64,000 nucleotides of DNA from Ferrimonas lipolytica (GCF_012295575.1 NZ_CP051180.1:1-64000), one strand, 5' to 3'. Positions 41,857 to 51,154 are shown, counted from the first letter of the stretch. Program-made: numbers and translations. The notes: generated from the sequence alone by a model not told the origin.

Positions 41857-43086
41857 ATGACTCAGTTAAATCCCACCATAACGCGTTGGCAGGGGGTAGG
41901 GTTACTTTCTACCGCGCTGCTGGGAACCAGCGTATTTATCCTACCGCAATTAACCGTTAAATTGGCGGCCGATGGAGCCGTGTTTGCTTGGGCATTGTTG
42001 CTACTGGCGATGCTGCCTGTCGCATTGGTGTTTGCTAAGTTGGGTCAGCTTTACCCAGATGCTGGCGGTCCGTCATGGTATGTCCGACAGGCATTTGGTG
42101 AGCGGGCAGGGGCAGCGATCGGTTTGTTATTTTTGGCGGTTGCTCCGATTGGTTTGCCTGCAGCGATGATGATGACCATGGCATTTGCCGATCTCTTGGT
42201 GCCCCTTGGTGAGGAGGCAAAGCTTCTATTCGAGTTGGGTTTGATGGCGATGATGTTGGCGCTGAACTACCGTGGCTTACAGCTATCTGGTCAGCTCCAG
42301 TTTGGCTTAACCATTGTTATTTTAGCGGTTTTTGCCGCGATGATATTGGGAAACGTTGAGCAGATTAGGGCTCCTCAGTTGGATCAACTCAGCGCTGCGC
42401 CGGTGCTAACTGCAGCTGGCGTTGCCCTGTGGGCATTTCTGGGCGTCGAAGCTTTTAGCCACCTCTCCGCGGAGTTTAAGGATCCGCAGCGGGATTTTAT
42501 GCCTGCGATGATGTGGGGCACGATACTGGTTGGTTTGGTTTATATGGCTGGTACCGCGCTGGTATTGGATGCGGAGCAGGAGGGGGTAGCGATAGCTACA
42601 CTGTTTGATCAGTTATTCGGCGGCGGCGGAGCGGTTGTTATCGGTGGCCTTGGTGTATTGGCAGGCATCGCCACTATGAATACCTATTTTAACTCGATGG
42701 CGCGATTAACCTGGAGCTTAGCTAAGCAAGGTTATTTGCCGCAGCAGTTTGTGCAACTAAACAGCGCTCAGGTGCCGGCGCGAGCGCTGGTGATGTTGGC
42801 ACTATTGCAGGGTGCATCATTGCTGCTTTCGTATTGGTTGCAGTGGGATTTTGAGCATCTGCTAGCGCCATCCAATGGGATTTTTGTGTTGGTGTATCTG
42901 TTATCGATGTTGGCAGGATGGCGTTTGCTTGGGCGCCGCTATAAAGTCGTGACGGCAATGGCGTCAGTATTGATTTTGCTACTGGGCTACAGCGTTGGTA
43001 CCCATATGTTCTATGCCATCGGCGCGTTACTCATTGCAATGCTGTTGCTGTGGTTAAAACCAAAATCAGAAAATGCCTGCGCTTAG
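41857..43086 (+). CDS. yjeH: YjeH-like amino acid efflux permease (APC superfamily)
   Basis: The 409 residues form about 12 membrane segments with an APC-type start (GVGLLSTALLGTSVFILP) similar to E. coli YjeH, which exports methionine and branched-chain amino acids. The YPDAGGPSWYV and ALWAFLGVEAFSHLSAEFKDP stretches agree with that subgroup. A divergent Lrp-family regulator is the likely controller. Substrate identity is inferred from similarity. It is followed by a hairpin and then rsuA. Confidence 0.83.
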   Translation: MTQLNPTITRWQGVGLLSTALLGTSVFILPQLTVKLAADGAVFAWALLLLAMLPVALVFAKLGQLYPDAGGPSWYVRQAFGERAGAAIGLLFLAVAPIGLPAAMMMTMAFADLLVPLGEEAKLLFELGLMAMMLALNYRGLQLSGQLQFGLTIVILAVFAAMILGNVEQIRAPQLDQLSAAPVLTAAGVALWAFLGVEAFSHLSAEFKDPQRDFMPAMMWGTILVGLVYMAGTALVLDAEQEGVAIATLFDQLFGGGGAVVIGGLGVLAGIATMNTYFNSMARLTWSLAKQGYLPQQFVQLNSAQVPARALVMLALLQGASLLLSYWLQWDFEHLLAPSNGIFVLVYLLSMLAGWRLLGRRYKVVTAMASVLILLLGYSVGTHMFYAIGALLIAMLLLWLKPKSENACA

Positions 43087-43104
43087 CAGCAGAACGGGAG
43101 ATAA

Positions 43105-43130
43105 TGGCTACTGACATTCCTCAGTAGCCA
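43105..43130 (+). promoter_or_regulatory. Hairpin in the rsuA translation-initiation region
   Basis: TGGCTACTGA and TCAGTAGCCA form a perfect 10-bp stem with loop CATTCC. It lies between GGGAG (43097-43101) and the rsuA ATG (43136). Folding leaves about nine unpaired bases between the two, near-ideal Shine-Dalgarno spacing. Confidence 0.6.
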
Positions 43131-43135
43131 ATGTA

Positions 43136-43828
43136 ATGCGAATAGATAAATACCTTGCCGACAACACCGAACTCACCCGCAGCCTAGCTAAACGTGAGCT
43201 AAAAAGTGGCGCTATCACCTGTGATGGTGAGGTGGTCAAGAACCCAGGTTTCCAAGTATCTGAAGATAGCGATGTATGCTGGCATCACGAGACTGTGGGC
43301 GCTATTAATACTCGTTACCTGATGCTTAATAAGCCGGTAAATACCATCTGCTCCAATATCGATGAGGTACACCCATCGGTACTCGGATTGATTGATCTAC
43401 CATTGACCGAACGGTTGCGTATTGCCGGGCGCTTAGATGCCGATACCACTGGGTTAGTGTTGCTTTCCGAAGATGGGCAGTGGTGCCATCGGATCACCTC
43501 ACCAAACTATCACTGCCCCAAACGTTATCGTGTTGTTCTGGCTGAGCCGCTGTGCGCGGAGGCTGAGGCGCAGTTCGAGGCGGGTGTTGAGCTACATAAT
43601 GATGGCTTAACTCGACCAGCGACCTTAACTCGAATCTCTGAGGTTGAGGTGCTACTGACGATCAGCGAGGGCAAATATCATCAAGTGAAGCGTATGTTTG
43701 CTGCGGTGAATAACCGAGTTGTTGGCTTGCATCGTGAACAGGTTGGGGCGATTGAGCTCGACCAAGAGCTTAAACCGGGCGAGTGGCGCCACCTTACTCA
43801 CGCCGAAGTTGTGGCATTTTTGAGTTAA
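43136..43828 (+). CDS. rsuA: 16S rRNA pseudouridine(516) synthase RsuA
   Basis: The 230 residues start MRIDKYLADNT, the usual RsuA beginning, with an S4 domain (1-60) and a catalytic domain containing GRLDADTTG (Asp near residue 102), followed by EGKYHQVKRMFAA. The length equals that of E. coli RsuA (231). It converts U516 of 16S rRNA. There is no Shine-Dalgarno within 15 bases of the start; see the hairpin at 43105. A start-stop ATGTAA overlaps the start as ATGTAATG. Confidence 0.93.
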   Translation: MRIDKYLADNTELTRSLAKRELKSGAITCDGEVVKNPGFQVSEDSDVCWHHETVGAINTRYLMLNKPVNTICSNIDEVHPSVLGLIDLPLTERLRIAGRLDADTTGLVLLSEDGQWCHRITSPNYHCPKRYRVVLAEPLCAEAEAQFEAGVELHNDGLTRPATLTRISEVEVLLTISEGKYHQVKRMFAAVNNRVVGLHREQVGAIELDQELKPGEWRHLTHAEVVAFLS

Positions 43829-43894
43829 TTCCAGCTGAAATTGCTAAATAGGTATAGGGTTACAGTAGATTGTTAACTCAGAGGAGGTGCTGTC

Positions 43895-44353
43895 ATGAAA
43901 CGATGGCACTGGTTGTTACCCTGCACGTTAGCTTGCGGTGCCGTTGCGCAAGCGGATACGCTAATTGATGCCAGCGAGCCGGATACGTTAGTCACGCTAT
44001 TACAAACCCATGGCGAGGCGGTGATGGATCGTGATGCTGTGGGTGATCCGCTGATAATAGGCCAGTTTCAAGGGGCCTATTACACCATTAGTTTCTATGG
44101 CTGTATTCGTGGCCATTCTTGCCAAGATCTTATGTTTAATGCCGCGTGGGAAAACAACGGCATTGAACTGGCGACGATAAATCAGTGGAACAGCAATAAC
44201 CGTTACGGCAAAGCCTTTTTTGATGACGTTGGCGATCCCACCATCGAGATGGCGGTTAACCTCAATTGGGGGGTGAGCCGCGATAACTTTATGGACACGG
44301 TGGAGTGGTGGTTTGCTTCGATGCAAAAATTCTCACAAGAGATCGGTTATTAG
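43895..44353 (+). CDS. Secreted YbjN-domain protein
   Basis: The 152 residues begin with a signal peptide (cleavage likely after AQA near residue 20) and continue as a YbjN-like domain (GAYYTISFYGCIRGHSCQDLMF, FDDVGDPTIEMAVNLNWG in family pattern). Two Cys in the domain (YGCIRGHSC) may form a disulfide. YbjN proteins resemble type III secretion chaperone folds and have been linked to stress and motility, but their role is unclear. The Shine-Dalgarno GAGGAGG is strong. The stop overlaps that of the convergent NRDE gene by 4 bp. Confidence 0.8.
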   Translation: MKRWHWLLPCTLACGAVAQADTLIDASEPDTLVTLLQTHGEAVMDRDAVGDPLIIGQFQGAYYTISFYGCIRGHSCQDLMFNAAWENNGIELATINQWNSNNRYGKAFFDDVGDPTIEMAVNLNWGVSRDNFMDTVEWWFASMQKFSQEIGY

Positions 44354-45108
44354 CGTCGTTGCGGCAACTGTAATTGATGTTGTTGAAGTAACCCAGCGCC
44401 ATGCTGATTATAGCTCTGCTCCAGCCAGCGTAATTCACCGCTCTGATTGAGCCGTAATACTGAGCTATTACGGGTTCCGTATTGGTCACTATGGATAAAT
44501 ATTGACGACAATAACTGCTCCATCGATGCTGGGACCCCAGTACTAGGTAGTGCTGCCGCAGTAGCTTGGGTTGGATCCCGCAGCAGCGCTAATAATGCTT
44601 TATCGCTGCCAACTGCCAAGTTTTCGCTGAGTCCACGTTTTAATCGCTCCACCTTGGGCCACGGTGTATCGAGTAGGTGGTTGGATAGTCCGTAGAGGCC
44701 GGGCTCTAACGTGGTAACCGTGGTTTGGCCGCGGTTGGAGTGGTAGTGCAAGCCATTGTCATCGAGCAAAAGTAGGTTATAGCCTTGATAGTCCTGCGGG
44801 CGGAGTTGGTGCACGAATTGGTGGGCACTGCTATCAGTGCCTAGGTAGTCGCGAATTAAGTCGCCCCGAGAGCGCCGAGCTGCAGCCATTGGCATCGAAC
44901 GGTAGTTAGTAACCAGGGCAATCTTACCGTTAAGGCTGGCGCCCATCCAACTGCCGCCAGCTTGAAGATCTTGTCCAGCAAATAAGCTGGGAGACTCTGG
45001 CCAAAAGTGTGCTGCAGTGGCTGGGCGTTGATAAAACTCATCGCGATTGGCAATAAGCAGCAACGGTTCTTGACTGTCTGGTTGCCAGTTCCAAGCGCAA
45101 ATACACAT
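44350..45108 (-). CDS. NRDE-family protein (TANGO2-like)
   Basis: ATG 45108 (MCICAWNW) is chosen because family members start MC, the Cys2 possibly becoming an N-terminal nucleophile; a longer frame to 45192 is unlikely. The 252 residues contain the family name motif NRDE (LLIANRDEFYQRPA), TNYR and GLSNHLLDTPW. Bacterial and eukaryotic homologues (TANGO2) have been linked to heme and lipid handling, but the reaction is not established. It is monocistronic. Confidence 0.85.
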   Translation of the reverse strand: MCICAWNWQPDSQEPLLLIANRDEFYQRPATAAHFWPESPSLFAGQDLQAGGSWMGASLNGKIALVTNYRSMPMAAARRSRGDLIRDYLGTDSSAHQFVHQLRPQDYQGYNLLLLDDNGLHYHSNRGQTTVTTLEPGLYGLSNHLLDTPWPKVERLKRGLSENLAVGSDKALLALLRDPTQATAAALPSTGVPASMEQLLSSIFIHSDQYGTRNSSVLRLNQSGELRWLEQSYNQHGAGLLQQHQLQLPQRR

Positions 45109-45293
45109 AACAACAACTTCCCTAGTAGTTTGATTCAATAGGAACAAACCAATGCATCGGTTGCAACAAGTGTTAGCTAAGTAAGCCAACATAGGCTTAG
45201 TTAGCTAAAATTAATTGGCTTGTGGCAACACGTCGATCGCCGTCATGGTGGCGCGATATCGATAGGGCATAACAGCATGTTCAGGAGTAGTTT

Positions 45294-45530
45294 ATGACCG
45301 CCGAATATTGGGAGTGGGTAGGCTATCTAGCCTCAGTCGTAGTAGCGATATCGTTGATGATGTCTGACATCAAAAAACTGCGTTGGTGGAACCTATGTGG
45401 TTGCATCTTGTTCGTGGCCTACGGCAGCGCGATTGGGGCGACCCCAGTGGCACTGGTGAACGGCTTTATCGTCTGTATTAACGTCTACTATCTGATTCAG
45501 ATCTATCGTCATGAAGCCAATCAGTTGTAA
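45294..45530 (+). CDS. Small YgjV-like inner-membrane protein
   Basis: The 78 residues have two or three membrane segments (YLASVVVAISLMM, LCGCILFVAYGSAIGA, ALVNGFIVCINVYYLIQIY in parts) in the pattern of YgjV-family inner-membrane proteins. The start follows CAGGAGTAG. It stands alone between the divergent NRDE gene and a 416-bp AT-rich gap. Function unknown. Confidence 0.75.
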   Translation: MTAEYWEWVGYLASVVVAISLMMSDIKKLRWWNLCGCILFVAYGSAIGATPVALVNGFIVCINVYYLIQIYRHEANQL

Positions 45531-45946
45531 TCATTGATGGATAACGGTATCGAGTGCAGCGTCGACGACTTGAATTTATATTTGTGGAAACGGTTGTTTG
45601 TAAGTATTTGTTTCATAATAAAATGAAAATTACTTGGAGAATTTTATGCTTTTAACCTAACGGCATTAACTGCTGACGTTGAGCAGTAGGGTAATGCCGT
45701 CAGAGTTTATAATTTAATTAAAAGTTTATTTTGTTGAAGATAAGCTTGTTAATCTCCACTCTAAATCAGTAATTTACTCAGTTTACAGATTTTTAATCTG
45801 CTGTGAACACAGCGTTTCACCTACGAACTGTAAGGATTTGAACTATAGTCATCATGCTGTATTTTTCCTACCGTATTTATCTATGCAGACACCGTAAATC
45901 GTTAACTTGATACAAGTTTTAAGGTATCATTTAAAAAGGATTTTTT
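45531..45946. other. AT-rich intergenic region before the LuxR-type pair
   Basis: The 416 bp are clearly more AT-rich than the flanks. They contain a 10-codon open frame (45627, MKITWRILCF) directly followed by a nested hairpin at 45660-45700 (ACGGCATTA/TAATGCCGT outer, CTGCT/AGCAG inner) without T-run. The promoter of the regulator pair must lie here. No full gene is seen. Confidence 0.55.
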
Positions 45947-46561
45947 ATGATTACTGGTAATAGTGAATCACTGTTTTGTGATAGCAAGACTAAAGATTTT
46001 AAAAGTGCAGTTGAGCCTGAAAAATTACTAGGGCAAGTATTGGGTGATCTGCTGCTGATTGATTATCAAATAGCAATTAATTTTATTGATTCTAATATGG
46101 CTGACCGGTTAGTTGCTTACACCTGCTGTCGAGCAATTGTGCTGATGAACTGCCCCAAAAATATTAATTTGGAGCTATTATATCGATTCAATAAAATTAG
46201 AGGGTTATTACATAGTGACGATAGCGAGCTCACATGCAACAAGGCCATTGCTCATCTTAAAAAAGGGGGGATTTGGCTCCCTAAGTCATTGATGGAAGCC
46301 TTTTTTGACCACCACCACTCATCGCAGCCCTCTGAAGCACAGTTAAGTAACCGGCAAAGACAGATCCTTGAATTATTACTTATGGGTTATGATAATAAAA
46401 AAATTGCCGAACAACTCTTCATTAGCATTAATACTGTTAAGGTTCACCTACATAATATATATCGTGTTTTTGATGTACATAATAAAAAGGATGTTATCAA
46501 CAGACTTAATGATATCAAACAAATGGATAATATTGTTGAGGCAAAATGGGGTAAATCATAA
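45947..46561 (+). CDS. LuxR-type transcriptional regulator 1
   Basis: The 204 residues have an N-terminal part without recognised domain and a C-terminal LuxR/FixJ helix-turn-helix (LSNRQRQILELLLMGYDNKK, then IAEQLFISINTVKVHLHNIY) at about 133-190. The Shine-Dalgarno AAGGA is well placed. No receiver Asp pattern is visible. Codon use is AT-rich relative to neighbours. The stop overlaps the next LuxR gene by one base (TAATG). The pair faces a pilin-chaperone-usher operon 40 bp beyond, which they may control. Confidence 0.83.
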   Translation: MITGNSESLFCDSKTKDFKSAVEPEKLLGQVLGDLLLIDYQIAINFIDSNMADRLVAYTCCRAIVLMNCPKNINLELLYRFNKIRGLLHSDDSELTCNKAIAHLKKGGIWLPKSLMEAFFDHHHSSQPSEAQLSNRQRQILELLLMGYDNKKIAEQLFISINTVKVHLHNIYRVFDVHNKKDVINRLNDIKQMDNIVEAKWGKS

Positions 46562-47148
46562 TGGTGCCATTAGCGATTAAGGTTTACCCATTTGGTTTTA
46601 GCACAAATGAGTTGAAAAAGATAAAGATAGAAGCTGACTTTTATAAAATAAAGGTCATCACCATAGCCAACTCAGAAAGCGAACTCGGTACTACTGAAGC
46701 CAATGTTGCTTTAGTAAACGCAGAATGGTTAATGAATTCTGAAGCGGCAATGCTGGGTTCTATGATGGCACTTCCTTGGTTGATTGTTAGCGCTTCTACT
46801 AAACCTGAACAAGCATGGCTTGAACATTACCCTCAGAGTCGGGGAGTTATCTCTTTGCGTGATGATAGCCTATTACAACGAGCTATAATCTGTATTTCTC
46901 TCGGGGGTTATTGGTTGTTGGGTAGCAAGTGTGGTGGCAATAAAGTAGTAAAGCAGCAACCGGTTGACCTGTTAACGACTAAAGAGCTTGAAGTGTTGTC
47001 TAAGGTAAAGTTAGGTTGCCGTAATAGCACTATTGCTGCAGCTTTGTGCATGAGTGAACACACAGTGAAATCCCACCTGTATCATATATTTAGAAAGTTG
47101 AATGTTCACAGTAGAACCGAGGCTGTCGCCTTAGCATTTATTAACTAA
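46561..47148 (+). CDS. LuxR-type (CsgD-like) transcriptional regulator 2
   Basis: The 195 residues have an N-terminal domain (1-120) that could be a degenerate receiver and a LuxR-type DNA-binding domain (LTTKELEVLSKVKLG, MSEHTVKSHLYHIFRKLNVH, ending SRTEAVALAF). The C-terminal half resembles CsgD and related biofilm/fimbria regulators. Translation is coupled to regulator 1. The two may form a heteromeric or sequential switch. Targets are inferred only from position, next to the fimbrial operon. Confidence 0.83.
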   Translation: MVPLAIKVYPFGFSTNELKKIKIEADFYKIKVITIANSESELGTTEANVALVNAEWLMNSEAAMLGSMMALPWLIVSASTKPEQAWLEHYPQSRGVISLRDDSLLQRAIICISLGGYWLLGSKCGGNKVVKQQPVDLLTTKELEVLSKVKLGCRNSTIAAALCMSEHTVKSHLYHIFRKLNVHSRTEAVALAFIN

Positions 47149-47187
47149 CAACAGAGCTTATAAATACCTAGTTTAGAAATTCTGTTG

Positions 47188-49569
47188 TTACTGTTCTATC
47201 GTAATCTCACCCAACTCAATTAGAACTTGGTCAGAGTTCGTCACCTTAACAGTTATCGAGTTTGAGCGGCCTAACTGCTCGTACATTTCGATGTGATAAG
47301 ACCCCTCTGGGATCATGTCGAGCTCAAACTCGCCGTTCAGACCAGTATAAAAGGGATAGCTATTATCGTTATCAGGGGAGACGAGCTCGCCGACCTTATC
47401 GACTAAGGGGTGCCGGTACTTATCGATTAATATACCGCTGACAAAGTAACCCTTTAGTAAGTCCAAATTAATGCTACTGCCGCGGCGCAGTCCGCCATAA
47501 ACCACAAAGTCGCTATAATTCAGCTCTTCGTCGAACTCGAGCACGTCACTATCAAGCCTGAATGCTCGACTGCCTCGATTATCGATGGAGATTACTGCGC
47601 TATTGCTTCCACCATCTTCAGCCCGAATCAGGCTTAATCGCCCGTAATCTCCTTGTTGTAACGCATAGTGTTCCATCTGCTCGGACAGGGAAACAATGGT
47701 AAAGCTGCTTTCGATAGGTGAGGTTAACGCCCAACTGCTGCCAGCCCAAGCGATGCCTGACTCTAATCCTAGTTCAGCTGTGCGTTGGGGGGCATCGGAG
47801 TCTTCATTTCGGCTCGTTAAGCGAGCACGGTAGTTTAAGTTATCCAATTTTTGCCGGTAAAAAAGGTCAGCACTCTCATATTTATCATCGATGAAATTGA
47901 CTGATGCGCGCCAATCTTTATGCGGGTCATAGTGGGATAGGTTGAGTTCACTTTCGAGTTGAGAACGTTGCGAATCATAACGACTGCGTGCATATAGGTT
48001 TTTACCTGCAACTCCCAAAGGAATGGAAAAGGATAACGTCACATTTTGTTCGTACCTACCCTGTTGCTCTTGCCAGCTGAAGTTGAGTCCGGCATTGATG
48101 TTATTAGGCAGAGTAAAGTTGCTGTTGATGCTGGCTCGTTGGCTATTGACCGTAGATGATTGCCAATCGACGTTGTAATTGAAGCTGAAGTAGCTGTTGG
48201 GGAGGCCAATATCAATTCCAGTGGAAATAGTGGCTCGGTGCAGTAAGTCGCTGTCGTCCTGATTACTGTCACTTAACTCATAGCGGATATTGGAATAGCG
48301 TAACCACTTGATTGGCCAATGTGGGACAAACAACGCAACGGCTCCTTGGTAGAGTTCTTGTTGCTGTTGTTTACGCCAGTTTGTATCAATACTAAGGAAG
48401 TTATCCCCTAGGGCAAAGTAGTGCAGTAACCCTAAGTATCGGTTGTCTTGGGACCAGTCGACAATCGGCGATAGAGTCCAGTTCGGGGTTAGCCCATAGG
48501 AGAATACGGCGGAAGCAACAGGCTCATCATCAAGGATCTCTTTAACTCCACTTTGGTCATACTCTTGTCGATAGCCCAACACCCATTGGGTTTCAATATC
48601 CCCTTGTTGCAGCAAATTAGGATGGTCAACCACATTAAAGAAGTGTTGAACTAGGAGCCCAGATTGGTCTTGATATCGAACCTCCACTTCATTGACGCCA
48701 CCAGTGGTGGGAAGGTCATTAAGATTGTACTGCCCTGGCGCTAAGCGCACGGTTCGATATGGCTCGCCGTTGATAATAATCTCGACTCGCGCCGCCGACT
48801 CTAATGTAAACGGCAGACTGTTGCTGCGCCGATAGGTGCGGATATACTCAGGCTGATAAGAGTAACTTAATCCAAATAGGTCATCATCAATCTGCCGTTG
48901 GATATCAGTTTCGGTCCGAATATCACCAAATTGAATAAACCCTGTGTCGTTGGGTAAATCGCCCATCAGTCGAGTTCTGTCTCGTTGCCACCCATTGTTA
49001 CTGCCATCTTTCAGATAGAAGTAACTGTGTCCATCCTCTAAGGTTACTGGTCCCCAAGCCACCCCGGTTCTTAAGGCGAGAGTATCGCCAAACTGTTCAG
49101 TATCCGACAGGTTGTGACTGTGGGTTAAGTAGGCATTAACTACCCCTGAAAAGTTATGTGGCTGAGCTTTATAAAATCCGTCTGGTACTCCTGGGTTGGT
49201 GTAACCGAAATTCAATTGCTGCCGTTTGCGATCCGCTATTGGAATCGTCACCGTCAATTGCAACGTGTCCTCATCGTAATGGGTTGGCCAGCCTAAGCCG
49301 TTGAGTTCATCGGCGCTGATCATCCGTTCACTCATTAGTGGGCTGATTTCAGTTAACTTGGCGGGGCTAAGAAGTGGCTGCAGGGCTTGTAATAGTTCAT
49401 CGCCATTTAAAGCCCAATAATCTGGGTCGTCATCAGCCAATAATCCTTCTAGCTCTAGCGCTCGTCCAGCAAGCTCAACGTCGATAGCGAATGGAATGAT
49501 TTCAGCGTGTAACGGGGCTATCAGCAGTGCCAACCATAGCCTAAGGCCATAGTTTGAGATGGACTTCAT
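47188..49569 (-). CDS. Fimbrial outer-membrane usher
   Basis: The 793 residues begin with a signal peptide (cleavage after PLHA) and contain usher features: an N-terminal periplasmic region, a long beta-barrel segment with alternating aromatic strands (about 140-640; QFGDIRTETDIQRQ, GYSYQPEYIRTYRRS-like blocks), a plug region (RVEIIINGEPYRTVRLAPGQYNL in part) and a C-terminal periplasmic domain (GLNGEFELDMIPEGSYHIEM in part). It secretes and assembles pilin subunits delivered by the chaperone. It is shorter than FimD (~850). The ATG overlaps the chaperone stop as ATGA. The usher clade was not determined. Confidence 0.85.
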   Translation of the reverse strand: MKSISNYGLRLWLALLIAPLHAEIIPFAIDVELAGRALELEGLLADDDPDYWALNGDELLQALQPLLSPAKLTEISPLMSERMISADELNGLGWPTHYDEDTLQLTVTIPIADRKRQQLNFGYTNPGVPDGFYKAQPHNFSGVVNAYLTHSHNLSDTEQFGDTLALRTGVAWGPVTLEDGHSYFYLKDGSNNGWQRDRTRLMGDLPNDTGFIQFGDIRTETDIQRQIDDDLFGLSYSYQPEYIRTYRRSNSLPFTLESAARVEIIINGEPYRTVRLAPGQYNLNDLPTTGGVNEVEVRYQDQSGLLVQHFFNVVDHPNLLQQGDIETQWVLGYRQEYDQSGVKEILDDEPVASAVFSYGLTPNWTLSPIVDWSQDNRYLGLLHYFALGDNFLSIDTNWRKQQQQELYQGAVALFVPHWPIKWLRYSNIRYELSDSNQDDSDLLHRATISTGIDIGLPNSYFSFNYNVDWQSSTVNSQRASINSNFTLPNNINAGLNFSWQEQQGRYEQNVTLSFSIPLGVAGKNLYARSRYDSQRSQLESELNLSHYDPHKDWRASVNFIDDKYESADLFYRQKLDNLNYRARLTSRNEDSDAPQRTAELGLESGIAWAGSSWALTSPIESSFTIVSLSEQMEHYALQQGDYGRLSLIRAEDGGSNSAVISIDNRGSRAFRLDSDVLEFDEELNYSDFVVYGGLRRGSSINLDLLKGYFVSGILIDKYRHPLVDKVGELVSPDNDNSYPFYTGLNGEFELDMIPEGSYHIEMYEQLGRSNSITVKVTNSDQVLIELGEITIEQ

Positions 49570-50237
49570 TGTTGTTGAGTAAGTTCTGCTTGCAGCGAGC
49601 CTGAATCCAGAGAGCTGGCTGGCAATGTTAAGGTGAAGTGGCTGCCAGCAAGTACATTAACATCGGGTAAGCGATGGCTGTACTGATGCTGTTGTCCACT
49701 ACTGTCTGTTAAAGATAACCCCCAGTTTTGCAATATTTTATGTTTGGTGCCGCTATTACTTAGGGTTAGGTGCAGTTGTTCATCTTGTCGTGCGGTTACG
49801 TTGAGACTTGGCATCGCCTTCTCTGGGCTGACATAAAGCGCGGTGACAAATTGATACTTTGCTTTTACTCCCGATAACTCTGAAGCGTCTACATCTTTAT
49901 CACTTTGCAAAAAATTGACTCGGTAAGCGACTTCGCTATTAAGAGAGCGCTTGCCTAAATACATTAATTTAATGCGCTTGGTTTGCCCAGGTTCCAGTAT
50001 TACCCGGGCAGGAAATGGCCTTAACTCCTTTGCCGGTTCAGTAAACTCTCGGCCTTCATCATCGAGTAAGCGGTGGTATGTGCTGATTTCAAATGCGGTT
50101 CGACTTGCTGCTTTATTTTCAAGGGTGTAGCTGATGGTTTTAGTCTTGGGCGAGATGGTCTGGTTCATCGGTGAGATAGTGAAATTAGCCCAAGCGCAGA
50201 CGGGCAGAAACAGCATTACGAGAGACAAGCGACGCAT
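49566..50237 (-). CDS. Periplasmic pilus-assembly chaperone
   Basis: The 223 residues comprise a signal peptide (cleavage after AWA) and two Ig-like domains of the PapD type: strand regions ISPMNQTISP and FPARVILEPGQTKRIKLMYLG, with the conserved Arg/Lys area, then YQFVTALYVSP at the domain junction. Such chaperones cap pilin subunits by donating a beta strand. The FPARVILEPGQ pattern looks like the archaic (Csu-like) group, but this is tentative. It sits between pilin and usher in one operon, with Shine-Dalgarno AAGGAGG. Confidence 0.87.
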   Translation of the reverse strand: MRRLSLVMLFLPVCAWANFTISPMNQTISPKTKTISYTLENKAASRTAFEISTYHRLLDDEGREFTEPAKELRPFPARVILEPGQTKRIKLMYLGKRSLNSEVAYRVNFLQSDKDVDASELSGVKAKYQFVTALYVSPEKAMPSLNVTARQDEQLHLTLSNSGTKHKILQNWGLSLTDSSGQQHQYSHRLPDVNVLAGSHFTLTLPASSLDSGSLQAELTQQQ

Positions 50238-50292
50238 ATAACCTCCTTGTTACTGAATGAGGGGAGGGCTCCCCCTCATTTATTTCCGTCAG

Positions 50293-50859
50293 TTAAAGAG
50301 TAACGATACTGAAGGTCAATTGGTCGCTGTAAGCACCAGCAGGAACCATGCTGAAATCATACTCAGTCATAATGAGTCGGAAGGTATTTTCCGCTAGAGG
50401 GCTGGCCGCTCCAGAGCTATCTGCCACATCATAGGTCCCCATTGCTGCAGTTACCCCGACTGCGTCAAATGCGCTGATGGTTTGGCCGAGGTTATTTGTA
50501 CCTGGTGGGGTTCCGTTTTTAAGTTTGTATGGAACGGCATGTGCGGAGTTAGCGCCATTGACTAGTTTGCCGTGGGCAATCGCCAGAGTGACTTTGTAAC
50601 CATTGGCCGCGTTGCATTTTACCGCACCGGTAATTAGCTGTTGCGCATCGCCATCTAAGATGTTGAGTTCACCGGTTGACGTATAACTAGAACTCAAGCC
50701 ACTGACGCCTACTCCTGCTTCATCCGAACCTCCGAAGGCCAAACCGATGGAGCAGACCTCTTCTACGGTTTCCATAATCTGAACTTGTGCAGAGCGTTCG
50801 TCTGCCATAGCGCTCGATGCAGCAAGCAGTGCTGCTGCAGTTAATACAAATTTTTTCAT
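50293..50859 (-). CDS. Fimbrial major subunit (pilin)
   Basis: ATG 50859 has AAGGA eight bases upstream; a GTG one codon earlier is ignored. The 188 residues have a signal peptide (SSAMA cleavage near 20) and an Ig-like pilin body with two Cys (EEVCSIGL, VKCNAANGY) expected to form a disulfide. The hydrophobic N-terminal strand (SAQVQIMETVEEV) fits donor-strand exchange, and the C-terminus ends LTFSIVTL. It is the only pilin in the operon; no tip adhesin gene is present nearby. It is first in the order pilin-chaperone-usher. Confidence 0.82.
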   Translation of the reverse strand: MKKFVLTAAALLAASSAMADERSAQVQIMETVEEVCSIGLAFGGSDEAGVGVSGLSSSYTSTGELNILDGDAQQLITGAVKCNAANGYKVTLAIAHGKLVNGANSAHAVPYKLKNGTPPGTNNLGQTISAFDAVGVTAAMGTYDVADSSGAASPLAENTFRLIMTEYDFSMVPAGAYSDQLTFSIVTL

Positions 50860-51154
50860 CACTGATTTCCTTACGTGAATAATGACCCAACTCTTGGGCT
50901 GTATGGAGCGTGGCCGCCGCCATACTGAGATCAGTTTTAGGGTATGTAAGGTAAACGCGACTCAGTCGAAAGACTGATATTTGCTGAGTTTAGGGAATAT
51001 AAACTTCTAGTTTAATTCGATACGGGAAAAGTTTATCGGGGCGGTCGATTAATTGATTTGGAACGCCAATTTGTAATCGAACTGAGGCGGGCGGCGACAG
51101 CTGGGTTGTGAGATGGTTGAGGCTTAGCCATAGGCATCTTTGCTGCTGTTTTCT

